Shown in pieces: positions 1 through 7,517 of a stretch of 43,607 bases of DNA. Source of the DNA: Candidatus Andersenbacteria bacterium RIFCSPHIGHO2_02_FULL_46_16 (lineage in GTDB: Bacteria > Patescibacteriota > Andersenbacteria > UBA10190); the NCBI GenBank assembly GCA_001817065.1, contig MHHQ01000013.1, forward strand, positions 24,410-68,016, read 5' to 3'. Below the pieces are notes generated by a model. The model was given only the letters and a program-made list of their open reading frames with translations, was not told the origin of the DNA and did not search any database. A program made the position numbers and the translations under genes. How positions within the stretch are numbered: the stretch's first letter is position 1; the number at the start of each line of letters is the position of its first letter.

Positions 1-1
1 C

Positions 2-403
2 GGCCGGGAATATTCCGAAAGCCATCTCGCAGAGCTGTCCGCTGCGACAACCCAGCACGGTACCGAGCATGCTGATTTGATCAAAGCCGTGAAGCAGCTA
101 GGCGGCGCTGTTATCACTAATGAACACGCCAGTATATCGGACGTAGAAAATTTAGTCGTTAAGCAAAAACTTCCGGTCATTATCGGCTGGTTTGATGAGG
201 ATGAAGACCATTACAGTGTAGTCGTTGGTGCCACTCCCAAGTACCTCATCACTCAGGATCCAGAAGTGGGGGGTATCAGGCGCCTGCCCAAATCCAAATT
301 TCCGGCTATCTGGTTTGATTTTGTTGGGCCGGAGAACAAAATAGTCTCCTGGGGTTGGTATATGGCTATTAATTTTCCCGCTTCGTTCGCCTCGCCGGTA
401 TAA
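2..403 (+). CDS. C39-like cysteine peptidase-fold protein, 5' end outside window
   Basis: The frame is open to the left window edge, so the TTG start at 77 in the ORF track is not the real start. The visible part reads SHLAELSAATTQHGTEHADLIKAVKQLGG, then VIIGWFDEDEDHYSVVVGA and LITQDPEVGG. This matches the second half of the papain-like peptidase C39 fold: a stretch on fixed-length binding, then the catalytic His in DHYSVVVG, followed by an Asp in TQDPEVG. The catalytic Cys would lie upstream of the window, so activity cannot be judged. C39-like proteins in bacteria process double-glycine leader peptides or act as uncharacterised cysteine hydrolases; which applies here is unknown. A second C39-like gene lies at 34029-34541. 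The fold call is fairly secure, the function is not. Confidence 0.7.
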   Translation, partial: GREYSESHLAELSAATTQHGTEHADLIKAVKQLGGAVITNEHASISDVENLVVKQKLPVIIGWFDEDEDHYSVVVGATPKYLITQDPEVGGIRRLPKSKFPAIWFDFVGPENKIVSWGWYMAINFPASFASPV

Positions 404-535
404 TCCTTGACTAGAACAGTTTTCTGTTTGTTGCTAATCCAGTCTAGGTTCAGCCGACCAATTTTAATTTTATCTTGCTGTGTTCATTGGTAATTTGCAT
501 ACTAAAAGCCTAATCAATTCTCACCACAATAAATT

Positions 536-1132
536 ATGAAAAATAATGCTCATCAAATTCAGTTAGTATCCTCGCGCTCAGCGGAACGGGGCATGACCAA
601 TACTGCGACTATCGTCATCGGCTTAATTACTCTAGTCGTTGTCGTCGCCATCGGCTTTATCATCTATCGCCGTCCCCCCGAGCAGCCCGCGATAACCGCC
701 GACGAGACTACTTCCGCGACTGAGATGGCCATACCTACACTAGAACAAGGTGCACCCATTCTAACCAGTCCGAAAACCATGCCGCTCCTACAGCCAGACA
801 CCAGTATTGATACCCTTACCGCCGAAACGGCTCCTGTTGCCTCGCCTGTTCCACCGGCTGTCCAGGAATTTATAGTCTCGGGGCAAAATTATAGTTTTAC
901 CCCCAATGAAATTCGCGTCAAACAAGGCGATACTGTCAGAATCAGTTTCAAAAATGCTGGTGGCATGCACGATTGGCGCTTGGATGAATTTAACGCCAGT
1001 ACTCAAATCACTAAAACAGGAGAAACCGATACGGTTGAATTCGTCGCCGATCGCACAGGTCGCTTTCAGTTTTACTGTTCAGTGGGTCAGCATCGTCAGT
1101 TAGGTATGGTTGGCACGCTCATTGTTGAATAA
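536..1132 (+). CDS. Membrane-anchored cupredoxin (plastocyanin-like) protein
   Basis: The protein has one N-terminal membrane segment at about residues 22-44 (TATIVIGLITLVVVVAIGFII), a Pro/Thr-rich linker, then a cupredoxin domain at about 110-198. The copper ligands are visible: His in GGMHDW, Cys in FYCSVGQH, His two residues later and Met in QLGMVG. The domain should sit outside the cytoplasmic membrane and carry one type-1 copper, probably for electron transfer or copper binding. The first ATG at 536 has no clear Shine-Dalgarno. A second in-frame ATG at 593 (MTNTATIV) sits just after GGAACGGGGC and is a good alternative start that still keeps the anchor. The gene is monocistronic and converges on mgtE. 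No respiratory partner is seen nearby. Confidence 0.85.
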   Translation: MKNNAHQIQLVSSRSAERGMTNTATIVIGLITLVVVVAIGFIIYRRPPEQPAITADETTSATEMAIPTLEQGAPILTSPKTMPLLQPDTSIDTLTAETAPVASPVPPAVQEFIVSGQNYSFTPNEIRVKQGDTVRISFKNAGGMHDWRLDEFNASTQITKTGETDTVEFVADRTGRFQFYCSVGQHRQLGMVGTLIVE

Positions 1133-1164
1133 ATACCATAAGGTAGCGCTTTTGCCCCGTCCGA

Positions 1165-2181
1165 TTATAAAACCCAAGACGCCACAATAAAATAAACAAG
1201 CACACTGACCATATCCTGAATAATCGTAGCAGTGGGCCCGCTGGCATTGGCTGGATCGAACTTCAGTTTGCCAAAGAGGTAAGGCACAACCAGTCCAGTG
1301 ACCAGTGAAGAAACAATGGCCAAGAACAGCGCCGCCGATACCACAACACTCACTCTTGCGTTGCTGTATATCACCAGAGTTGCTACAAACAGTATGATAC
1401 TCAATAACGACCCAATAAAAGTAGTCACGGCGAAGTGTCGCATCAGATACCTAAAAAAATTCAGATGAGGATTCAATGCCAAGTCCCTGATTATAAAAGC
1501 CTCCATTTGGGTGCCTACCGCATCAGCTACATAGACAATCAATGGAATAAAGGCCGCCAGAATTAGATGCTGGGCTAGCAGGTCCTCAAAAAACTTAATA
1601 ATTCCCGCCGCCAATATTCCCCCCGCCAAACCAAGAACCAGCCAAGGCAGCCGATGTCTGATTGAAACCGACAAAGAGTCGTTTAGCACATTATCCACTG
1701 TGCTTTTATGATAGATTCCGCTAAAGCGGAGTATGTCCTCTACGGCTTCACTGTCCAAAATCCGTAAAATTGTATCCGAAGTAACCGCCCCCAGCAGTTG
1801 TTTGTTATTATCAACCACCGGTATTGCCTTCAGACTATGCTTTAACGCCAGTAGTGCCACATGCTCCTGGTCGGTATGGGAAGTAACAGAAATTAACTCT
1901 TTTCGCCCCTGCTGTTTTATTAAGTCAGCTACCTTCATAGCAGACAGCTGGCGAAATATATCTTTGATCGATAAAACTCCCGCTAATTCTTTCCGTTCGC
2001 TAATAACGTAAATGTAATTAATTGTTTTATATACAGCAGCGTGCTCAGTAAGCAGTTTAGCAATATCCCCTACCGTGGCGGTCATCTGGACTATAGGAAT
2101 ATGAACCGTCATGAGTCTGCCGGCTGAAGCCACAGGCCACTTCGACCCTTTTGTTTCTAATAAATTATTGTGGAATTTCAT
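1165..2181 (-). CDS. mgtE: MgtE-type magnesium transporter with CBS pair, lacking the N-domain
   Basis: The 338 residues contain two CBS domains (about 22-85 and 88-150) and then a five-helix MgtE transport domain (about 170-338). The pore-family motifs are recognisable: VADAVGTQMEAFIIRDLA and DPANASGPTATIIQDM, the latter being the MgtE DPA-ASGP signature that holds the conserved Asp of the ion path. Typical MgtE is about 450 residues and starts with a superhelical N-domain; that domain is absent here. CBS domains in this family sense cytoplasmic Mg and gate the channel. The start codon overlaps the end of the upstream glycosyltransferase gene by 17 bp, so the two are probably cotranscribed. 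MgtE relatives may also move other divalent cations. Confidence 0.88.
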   Translation of the reverse strand: MKFHNNLLETKGSKWPVASAGRLMTVHIPIVQMTATVGDIAKLLTEHAAVYKTINYIYVISERKELAGVLSIKDIFRQLSAMKVADLIKQQGRKELISVTSHTDQEHVALLALKHSLKAIPVVDNNKQLLGAVTSDTILRILDSEAVEDILRFSGIYHKSTVDNVLNDSLSVSIRHRLPWLVLGLAGGILAAGIIKFFEDLLAQHLILAAFIPLIVYVADAVGTQMEAFIIRDLALNPHLNFFRYLMRHFAVTTFIGSLLSIILFVATLVIYSNARVSVVVSAALFLAIVSSLVTGLVVPYLFGKLKFDPANASGPTATIIQDMVSVLVYFIVASWVL

Positions 2182-4483
2182 ATACCCAACTTTCCATCAT
2201 TTGCTCCTTCTTTCCTTCGCTCCTAATATGCTTAACTTCCAGCCAGGTGTCCATCGGCTCCATGGTTAGCGGCTCCAAGTTCGTTACCATTAACGTGCGA
2301 ATGTTTGTAGTATCAATCCATGCTTGTTGTTTTTCTATCGAAAGATCGTCTCGGTAGTAAAAAACATTATCCGGAAAATACACCTCAGAAATTTGGTATA
2401 ACCGATCAAAGCCATGTGGACCAGGTAGATTCTTGGCGGCCTGGTTTGCCTCATAGATCACATAGTCTACCGCTGAATTTTCGTTCAGGTGATCAATCGT
2501 GGGAGTAATCTTGTACTGCAAAATAAAAATGGTAATTACCAACGGCGCCAGGAGAGCATAATGCAGCAGTAAACTGCCCGTTATGGCTAGGACCTTATAT
2601 CTCCTGGGCTGTTTCATCGCATACTTTTGTATATAGTACAGCGGCAGGAACAAGGCAGTGGTTAGCATCAGTATGAGCAGCGGATAATCCTGTTGGAAAT
2701 GTTTAGGCATCGGATGAAACCAGAGCGCAATAAGTACTTGTGTCACTAGCACCAACAAAATTAGTACCCCTCGCCAGCGCGTATGTAGGAGAAAAGGAAT
2801 GACACTCGCCACCATAACCCCGGCTGTCAATTTCATGACGGCATCACTAAACTCCATCAGCGGTCCATCCAGTTGTGTTACGGAGCGCAATATCATAACA
2901 AAAAAAGTTGCCACCAGTGATGTCGCGATCATCGCCAGCGCCAGTACTCCCCATGACCGACCTAGCCATCGCTTTCTTGCTCCCCCTCCGGCAATTATTA
3001 GCCAAACAAGAGCAAACGCACCGCCCGTCAGCAAAAAAGGATCTTTCAATTCAATATATTTTTCTTGGGACCATGTTCGCCACCACAATGATCCCAGGAC
3101 TTGCCAGGTTGCTGCCGCGCTTTCCCGAAAGGTATTCCAAGAATCAACGAGTTCATTGCGTCCCCCCTCAAAATACGATGTGAAAAAAGGGTTTCCGAAA
3201 GTAGCTGCGTTATTAATAAAAAACGGTAACACCAAAATAAATAGCGGTATTATAAGGCGTACATATCCTTGCCACCACAATTGTTTTCTCAGCGCCAAGG
3301 TTCCAAGAATAAGTACCACTGCCAATGCCAATCCCTCTTGTCTGGTCATAGCCGCAAATCCTAAGGTGATGCCGAGACACCATTGTGCCCACGCATGATC
3401 AAGCGACAAATATAGCCATAGTGCTAAGAGCAGAAGAAAAGTGTAAAAAGTATACGGTTCTGGCCTCAGGGACGTTAAGAAAAAATCTTTCTGAAAAGAC
3501 AATAATATAGGGGCTGCCACTTGCACACTCCACGGCAGGTGTAATTTTCTTGCTAACAATGCCAGCATCACAACACTGCCGCCAGCGCTTAGGATAGATA
3601 AAAAGCGCATCCACCAGATATCATCTATCTTGCTTAAATATGCGGGCACCAATAATAAAGGCCATCCAGGCAGTCGCTTTTCTACTGCTAAAGGATTTTT
3701 TAGCTCAGTGATTTGTTTGGTAATGGAAAGATAATTATATGCATCTCCTCCGCTTACTCCCTTAAGGCCTTTCGATATATTCATTCGAACGCCGACCGTC
3801 ACCAAGAAAATAATTAACAGAAAAGACAGATACAGCCCAACTTTCCATCGCTGTGAGATGCCCCTGAGGGACGGGACAAGAAATATTATGACCATGACCA
3901 GAGTTGTTGTTAGCCCAGACAAAATAGCTGGTCCCAGATTGTATGTCGTTACCAGCTGCACAAAAAACTGCCTCGCCGCACGCCAAAACGGCACTCGTTC
4001 GCGCACTGCTAAAGCCAATTCCTCGGGGCTGCCCAATTCAAATCGTAGCCCTACCGGATTATCCTTGGTTGCCTCTGGCGCGGAAAAATCAACGCGCACC
4101 TGTCTGCCTGGAATATCCAGGTCAGAAAAGTTAGTCCACGCTATACTGTCGTCCTTTATATCCTCGTCTGGGATGTCTTGTTCAGCCAGCAATTCATTGT
4201 CTACCGTATACACTGCTACTTTAACTCCAGTGAGTTGTGATGCGCGTCGCAGATTAACCAACACCGCCCCGATACCCCTCAGTTTTCCATTGATGGTAAT
4301 AACCTGAGATTTGATGCGTTTACCGTAAAGCGCGTGATGCGCCGCGTATTCGTCTGTGCCGACATTAATAATGCGCTGCTGATTCACGGGATAAAAAACC
4401 GCTACTGCAGCCAATCCCGCTACTATCACAACAATGATTCTAAATGTTCTGCTCACCACTTTATAATAAACACGGAATAGCAA
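2165..4483 (-). CDS. Large GT-C-type membrane glycosyltransferase with N-terminal beta-domain
   Basis: At 772 residues this is a polytopic membrane protein. After a signal-anchor (RIIVVIVAGLAAVAVFY, about 16-32), residues 35-160 form a hydrophilic segment rich in alternating beta-type sequence (QVRVDFSAPEA, GLRFELGS). About ten hydrophobic segments follow. After the second one comes GGDAYNYLSITKQI, whose acidic residue sits where GT-C enzymes (PMT/ArnT/RgtA families) keep their catalytic Asp in the first outer loop. Near the C-terminus is another soluble stretch. It probably moves a sugar from a polyprenyl-phosphate donor to a surface glycan or lipid on the outer face of the membrane; donor and acceptor are unknown. 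The gene overlaps mgtE by 17 bp. Specific family membership is less sure than the GT-C fold. Confidence 0.75.
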   Translation of the reverse strand: MLFRVYYKVVSRTFRIIVVIVAGLAAVAVFYPVNQQRIINVGTDEYAAHHALYGKRIKSQVITINGKLRGIGAVLVNLRRASQLTGVKVAVYTVDNELLAEQDIPDEDIKDDSIAWTNFSDLDIPGRQVRVDFSAPEATKDNPVGLRFELGSPEELALAVRERVPFWRAARQFFVQLVTTYNLGPAILSGLTTTLVMVIIFLVPSLRGISQRWKVGLYLSFLLIIFLVTVGVRMNISKGLKGVSGGDAYNYLSITKQITELKNPLAVEKRLPGWPLLLVPAYLSKIDDIWWMRFLSILSAGGSVVMLALLARKLHLPWSVQVAAPILLSFQKDFFLTSLRPEPYTFYTFLLLLALWLYLSLDHAWAQWCLGITLGFAAMTRQEGLALAVVLILGTLALRKQLWWQGYVRLIIPLFILVLPFFINNAATFGNPFFTSYFEGGRNELVDSWNTFRESAAATWQVLGSLWWRTWSQEKYIELKDPFLLTGGAFALVWLIIAGGGARKRWLGRSWGVLALAMIATSLVATFFVMILRSVTQLDGPLMEFSDAVMKLTAGVMVASVIPFLLHTRWRGVLILLVLVTQVLIALWFHPMPKHFQQDYPLLILMLTTALFLPLYYIQKYAMKQPRRYKVLAITGSLLLHYALLAPLVITIFILQYKITPTIDHLNENSAVDYVIYEANQAAKNLPGPHGFDRLYQISEVYFPDNVFYYRDDLSIEKQQAWIDTTNIRTLMVTNLEPLTMEPMDTWLEVKHIRSEGKKEQMMESWVYEIPQ

Positions 4484-4586
4484 AGAAAGAAAAGACAGCC
4501 ACTTAGCAAATCCCTACAATCATCAGCCTTATGTGTTGGCATCAAGTTCCTACTTCACTTCGTGAGAACACTATCGATGTGGCTTC

Positions 4587-4934
4587 TTACTTTTTAATCC
4601 ACGCGTAACTCTCAAAGTGTATCTTCCTGTCAGTGAATACCTCAATTACTTCGAACTCTCCTGTCGTATAAACCTTCCCATTTTCCAAAAAATTCTTCGA
4701 CTACTTAATCACTACACTCGCTTTAGGCCGTGATAGTTTCCCCTCCCCGGCCGTCTCCAACAGCGGAATCTCGCCATGCAGCCAATATAATCTCTGCCCA
4801 TTCTTCAGGAAAGGATACGTTTCGCCCGCTTTTAGGTTTTCCGGAATACACTCCTCCTCTTTTCTCTGGCCTGCTCGAAATTCAGCAATATTCCGCAGCG
4901 CTAAATCCGGGTTAAATTCCACTTGTATACCCAT
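4587..4934 (-). pseudogene. Small conserved-looking protein gene split by an in-frame TAG
   Basis: The ORF track shows 77 codons (4701-4934) ending SRPKASVVIK then TAG. Reading on in the same frame through the TAG at 4701-4703 gives 37 more sense codons (SKNFLENGKVYTTGEFEVIEVF, then ending HFESYAWIKK) before TAA at 4587-4589. The extension has protein-like composition and continues the theme of the first part (GEIPLLETAGEGKLSRPKASV). The simplest reading is a gene of about 115 residues with a recent nonsense mutation. A shortened but functional protein, or readthrough, are alternatives. An AGGA sits almost against the ATG, so initiation looks weak. I do not recognise a function. It stands alone, 100 bp upstream of the glycosyltransferase gene and in the same direction. 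Confidence 0.6.
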
Positions 4935-5515
4935 TTCCTAAGTGTATCAAAGGAAGAGAAATTATTGCCAATTCCAACACCAGCCCTGTTTTACTGCGCT
5001 GGCCATCCGCATTGACAGGCGTTCATTATAAAATTCAAATTATTCATGACAGGAGCCTTTATCTGTGATAAAAAGAGCTCATGATATAACCTCCGGAGAA
5101 TTGTACCTTTTCATATCTTACCAAGCACAAGAAAAGGAGACTGCCATGATCCGTATTGACGATAAACACTGGTCCGGAAAAATTAACAGTCGGCGCCGCA
5201 CTATCAAGTGTAGAAAATTTCGTGCACTGCATAGAAAATGGCATTCTAGGCAACCGTTCAGGGAATGGGCTCGAGAAAAATTTTTATCGGCTGACATCCA
5301 TATATCCCGAATGTAATCCAACCCCCAAGCTGTGTAGCAAAGCTCTCGTGACTTACTGCCGATGATATTTTAGCGGCACTCGCGGATCATGCTCGCTGTC
5401 CCTTTCTCTTTCACCGCCGAATCTTCGCGCAGTTTTTTATTTCCCCAATTTTAAAAGTAGGCAGGATGGTCGAATTGTCGGATTGTTTTGCGAGTCCACT
5501 AGCGCAATTTTTGGG
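4935..5515. other. Gene-poor stretch with one possible short ORF
   Basis: This is 580 bp without a recognisable gene. The best coding candidate is a 56-codon plus-strand frame at 5146-5316 (MIRIDDKHWSGKINSRRRTIKC). It is preceded by AAAAGGAGACTGCC, the strongest Shine-Dalgarno in this part of the window, at a normal distance. The frame one base over (5156-5365) also stays open and looks more protein-like later on (GAALSSVENFVHCIENGILGN), which would fit a frameshifted remnant. Neither resembles a family I know. The rest (5366-5515) shows no promoter, repeat or RNA that I can support. Confidence 0.3.
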
Positions 5516-5863
5516 CTATAACTGCTTAATTTTTTGTTCATGACGCTGTACGGATTCTTTCACTATTTCCATATCTACCGTTAATTTGCCAGTCTGTTCA
5601 AAAATGACATCCACCTTCTCCGTCATATGATCCATTCTCTCCGTCATATGATCCATTCTCTCCGTCATATGATCCATTCTCTCCGTCATATGATCCATTC
5701 TATCAGTGAGGTGCGAGACGTTTTCTTTTATTGTAGAAACATCATCTGCGATCAGCTCTAATTTATCGTCAGTGTTTTTAATCAGTTTTTCAATCTTGTC
5801 ATCAGTATGCCTAGCGTGTTTCGCTAAAATATCTTCCAGTTCTCGCTTTTCTGTTTTATCCAT
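5516..5863 (-). CDS. Heptad-repeat coiled-coil protein
   Basis: I chose the ATG at 5863 (MDKTEKRELEDILAKH), giving 115 residues. The longer ORF start at 5926 adds 21 residues that are simply the antisense of the recombinase remnant next door. The whole protein reads as one long amphipathic helix with hydrophobic residues at heptad spacing, including four copies of the 7-residue unit DHMTERM (the last ends in K) encoded by 21-bp DNA repeats. It ends QRHEQKIKQL. There is no signal peptide or membrane segment. Such proteins are usually oligomeric; a role cannot be given. It sits at the left edge of the accessory island, next to recombinase debris, which suggests it came in or was rearranged with that island. 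Confidence 0.65.
   Translation of the reverse strand: MDKTEKRELEDILAKHARHTDDKIEKLIKNTDDKLELIADDVSTIKENVSHLTDRMDHMTERMDHMTERMDHMTERMDHMTEKVDVIFEQTGKLTVDMEIVKESVQRHEQKIKQL
5618..5701 (-). repeat. Four 21-bp tandem repeats inside the coiled-coil gene
   Basis: The unit CGTCATATGATCCATTCTCTC recurs at 5621, 5642, 5663 and 5684 with almost no differences; a diverged fifth copy follows. Since 21 is a multiple of 3, gain or loss of units would lengthen or shorten the helix by one heptad (DHMTERM) without shifting frame. The near identity of copies points to recent expansion. Confidence 0.9.
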
Positions 5864-5885
5864 GACCAAATGATACCGTATCTGT

Positions 5886-6080
5886 GAATTCGCCGCAAAG
5901 CAAAATAAGACCAATCTGAACGACAAGGCGACAAATATTGATATTCGAGATTATGCCAAGCACGTCCTCTTGACCGGCATGCGCGAGGACAAACAAGCAA
6001 TCATGGTCTGCGTCACTACGACGCTATATCTGAAATCAAAAACGATCAGGACAATGAAGCCGAGGGCGGCAAGACTTTAG
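5886..6080 (+). pseudogene. C-terminal remnant of a serine recombinase
   Basis: Plus-strand translation gives ATNIDIRDYAKHVLLTGMRE, then DKQAIMVCVTTTLYLKSKTI and a TAG at 6078. This nearly matches the end of the intact recombinase at 10790-12118 (ATNIDIRDYAKHILMTGKRE, then DKQAIMACVTTTLYLTQKRI). Only about the last 60 residues remain. The catalytic and DNA-binding parts are gone, and a TGA lies just upstream in frame (5871). The DNA has diverged at many third positions, so it is a related older recombinase, not a fresh duplicate. It lies in the same orientation as the intact gene and marks an earlier insertion at the left side of the island. Confidence 0.8.
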
Positions 6081-6180
6081 AACCCCGAACTATTTTCCAG
6101 CTCCAAAAGCAGTATATATATATCCCCGACCTACGCCCACAGGGACAGATCTTTCGAAACTCACCGAACGACTCAACTTA

Positions 6181-7029
6181 TTAAACACTTTTCTTTAAAA
6201 TTGTTATTGGGGAATGGGGTTTCGTTGATTCAGTTTCACTTACATATCCAGTAGAATATATCGTCTCGTGGTTCCCGCTTGGAGGTAAGGAGTTTGAAAT
6301 CAAGCAAATACCTCCAACCTTAAGCACCCGTTCCATTTCCGATTGATAATCTTTTTTATATGAATCTTCAGTTAGAATATCGCCTATTCCCGAGTTTAAA
6401 AGATTCACTGATTTATCTGGCAATCTCTTCATAAAGCTAACTGCATCTTCGGCTACTAAATTAAATGGAATTGGCTCATAACCAACTCTAAGTTTTTTAG
6501 TGCGAAGATAACTTCGTACGAGACTTTGAAAATTATAAGTTTCAACACCAATATAGCCTTTAGCCCCCAGCAAGCAAGCCATCTCATAACTCCTATTGGG
6601 CCTTACAACTCCATCACCAGCGCCAAGGTCAACAACAACAGAGTCTTTGAAAGCTTCTTGTAACTTATCAAATTCTTCTGGCTTATTCTTTTTTAAATTA
6701 TCCAAAAAAGTCTCAAGATCTATAACGAAAGCGGTAGGCATGTCTATGCCAGGATTATGATGTATAGCCTTGAATGTTTCAGTGGCACTCTGTGGACAGT
6801 TATCTAAAGAGATCAAATCCTCGTCCAACCTTATCTCTGGAACTAGCACGTCTAATGAAGTGATTTTTTCTTTTAAAAAACCAATTTCTTCTGGTTTAAC
6901 ATCGTTTACATAATTCAATATTCGAGCGTCTAGAACACTATTCGCGACTTTATCCTCTCTCGCTTCGTTCGACATTTCTGGAACGGGCTGTTTCGGTATT
7001 GGATTTAACCGTGGTTCGCGTTCGTTCAT
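6181..7029 (-). CDS. Class I SAM-dependent methyltransferase
   Basis: The 282-residue protein has a charged N-terminal region (1-125) of unknown fold. A Rossmann-type methyltransferase core starts at DSVVVDLGAGDGVV (motif I, SAM-binding GxGxG-like loop, about 130-142). Next come GYIGVE (motif II acidic residue), NLVAEDAVSFMKRLPDKSVN (motif III region) and EMERVLKVGGICLISN (post-motif strand). The substrate cannot be told from sequence; there is no NPPY or DPPY motif of N6-adenine or N4-cytosine DNA methylases. AAAGG precedes the ATG closely. The gene lies downstream of the fusion gene, tRNA and repeat modules on the same strand, so it may belong to the same functional group. Fold call strong, role open. 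Confidence 0.8.
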   Translation of the reverse strand: MNEREPRLNPIPKQPVPEMSNEAREDKVANSVLDARILNYVNDVKPEEIGFLKEKITSLDVLVPEIRLDEDLISLDNCPQSATETFKAIHHNPGIDMPTAFVIDLETFLDNLKKNKPEEFDKLQEAFKDSVVVDLGAGDGVVRPNRSYEMACLLGAKGYIGVETYNFQSLVRSYLRTKKLRVGYEPIPFNLVAEDAVSFMKRLPDKSVNLLNSGIGDILTEDSYKKDYQSEMERVLKVGGICLISNSLPPSGNHETIYSTGYVSETESTKPHSPITILKKSV

Positions 7030-7037
7030 GCCTTTAT

Positions 7038-7066
7038 GATAGACGAGCTTGCCAACTTAGTCTATC
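7038..7066 (-). other. Hairpin in the 5' leader of the methyltransferase gene
   Basis: GATAGAC (7038-7044) and GTCTATC (7060-7066) are perfect 7-bp complements around a 15-nt loop, placed 9 nt upstream of the methyltransferase ATG. In RNA read leftward it would sit just before the AAAGG ribosome site, so it could affect initiation. One occurrence only; chance is possible. Confidence 0.4.
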
Positions 7067-7091
7067 AGTTCGGCAGTCCGACTTGGGTACA

Positions 7092-7121
7092 AAAATAACC
7101 GCCTTTTTGAGCGATTATTTT
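7092..7121. other. AT-rich hairpin between methyltransferase gene and repeat modules
   Basis: AAAATAA-C-CGC (7092-7102) pairs with GCG-A-TTATTTT (7111-7121) around an 8-nt loop, with one symmetric mismatch. It resembles a weak bidirectional terminator, and it shares the ACAAAA start and AT-flanked stem style of the second module hairpin. Confidence 0.4.
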
Positions 7122-7182
7122 ATAAGTTCGCCGTTATGGTCTAGAACCTTAGTATGGGATTTTACGGGGTCTTTGGCAAAGC

Positions 7183-7330
7183 AAAATGGGACAAATGAGA
7201 CACTACATGGCATATATAGAAAGTGTTCCATTTCTAGGGTTAACTACTAACATATCCTCCCGAAAGTACGGTTTCGTGGCGTTATATAAAATGGGACAGT
7301 GGTCGGAACGACTGTCCCATTTTTTAGCAT
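7183..7330 (+). repeat. Structured repeat module 1 (GGGACA type)
   Basis: First of two homologous tandem modules with a 159-bp period. It carries a box AAAATGGGACA (7183-7193), a weaker copy AAATGAGACAC just after, a conserved core CGGTTTCGTGGCG (7269-7281), then AAAATGGGACAGT (7288-7300), a 10-nt loop and the exact complement ACTGTCCCATTTT (7311-7323) followed by more T. The first and third boxes can both pair with the same 3' strand, so two exclusive folds are possible. Orientation is uncertain; both strands can fold. It is not tRNA, CRISPR or an IS end that I recognise. Structured RNA, attenuator or single-strand recombination site are all open. Confidence 0.7.
7288..7325 (+). terminator. 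Terminator-like perfect stem at the end of module 1
   Basis: A 13-bp perfect stem (AAAATGGGACAGT / ACTGTCCCATTTT) with a 10-nt loop and a run of six T on the plus strand. The mirror A-run means it could also end minus-strand transcription. It fits intrinsic terminator form, but its repetition with changed sequence in module 2 suggests a role beyond termination. Confidence 0.5.
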
Positions 7331-7341
7331 CGTGCCGAAAG

Positions 7342-7489
7342 AAAATGTTACAAAATGTTACACTATTTTGGCTATTTGAAAAGTGTAATTTATTAGCAAA
7401 AACTAGAAAGATAGTAGTCTCAAATAGCGGTTTAGTGGCGGTTTACAAAACGTTACAGTCCAAAGCGACTGTAACGTTTTGTATATGCC
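7342..7489 (+). repeat. Structured repeat module 2 (GTTACA type)
   Basis: Second module, 159 bp after the first. It has AAAATGTTACA twice in a row (7342-7352, 7352-7362), the core CGGTTTAGTGGCG (7428-7440), ACAAAACGTTACAGT (7445-7459), an 8-nt loop and its exact complement ACTGTAACGTTTTGT (7468-7482). Compared with module 1, GGGACA has become GTTACA in each direct box, and TGTCCC has become TGTAAC in the inverted one. Pairing is therefore kept while sequence changed. Inner complements TTACACT/AGTGTAA (7358-7364, 7382-7388) and GCTATTTGA/TCAAATAGC (7371-7379, 7420-7428) would together form a pseudoknot. This covariation is direct evidence that structure is under selection. Confidence 0.7.
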
Positions 7490-7517
7490 AATAAGGCAAA
7501 TTATAGATAATACTTTG

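Noticed and set aside
2799-3398. 199-aa plus-strand ORF
   Set aside because: It is a shadow of the GT-C gene on the other strand, with composition typical of antisense frames.
4701-4703. TAG reassigned to an amino acid in this genome
   Set aside because: mreD and the recombinase remnant end at TAG in sensible places, and no core gene shown here needs TAG as sense.
5886-6080. Treating the recombinase fragment as a working small gene
   Set aside because: It holds only the C-terminal tail; catalytic and DNA-binding domains are missing and an in-frame stop lies just upstream.
7183-7489. Modules as integron attC sites or CRISPR
   Set aside because: The conserved RYYYAAC/GTTRRRY ends are not both present, and there are no short identical repeats with unique spacers.
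7186-7494. 102-codon plus-strand ORF across both repeat modules
   Set aside because: It lacks a ribosome site, has no recognisable domain, and the pairing-preserving changes explain the sequence better than coding. The 159-bp period is a multiple of three, so a repeat protein is not fully excluded.
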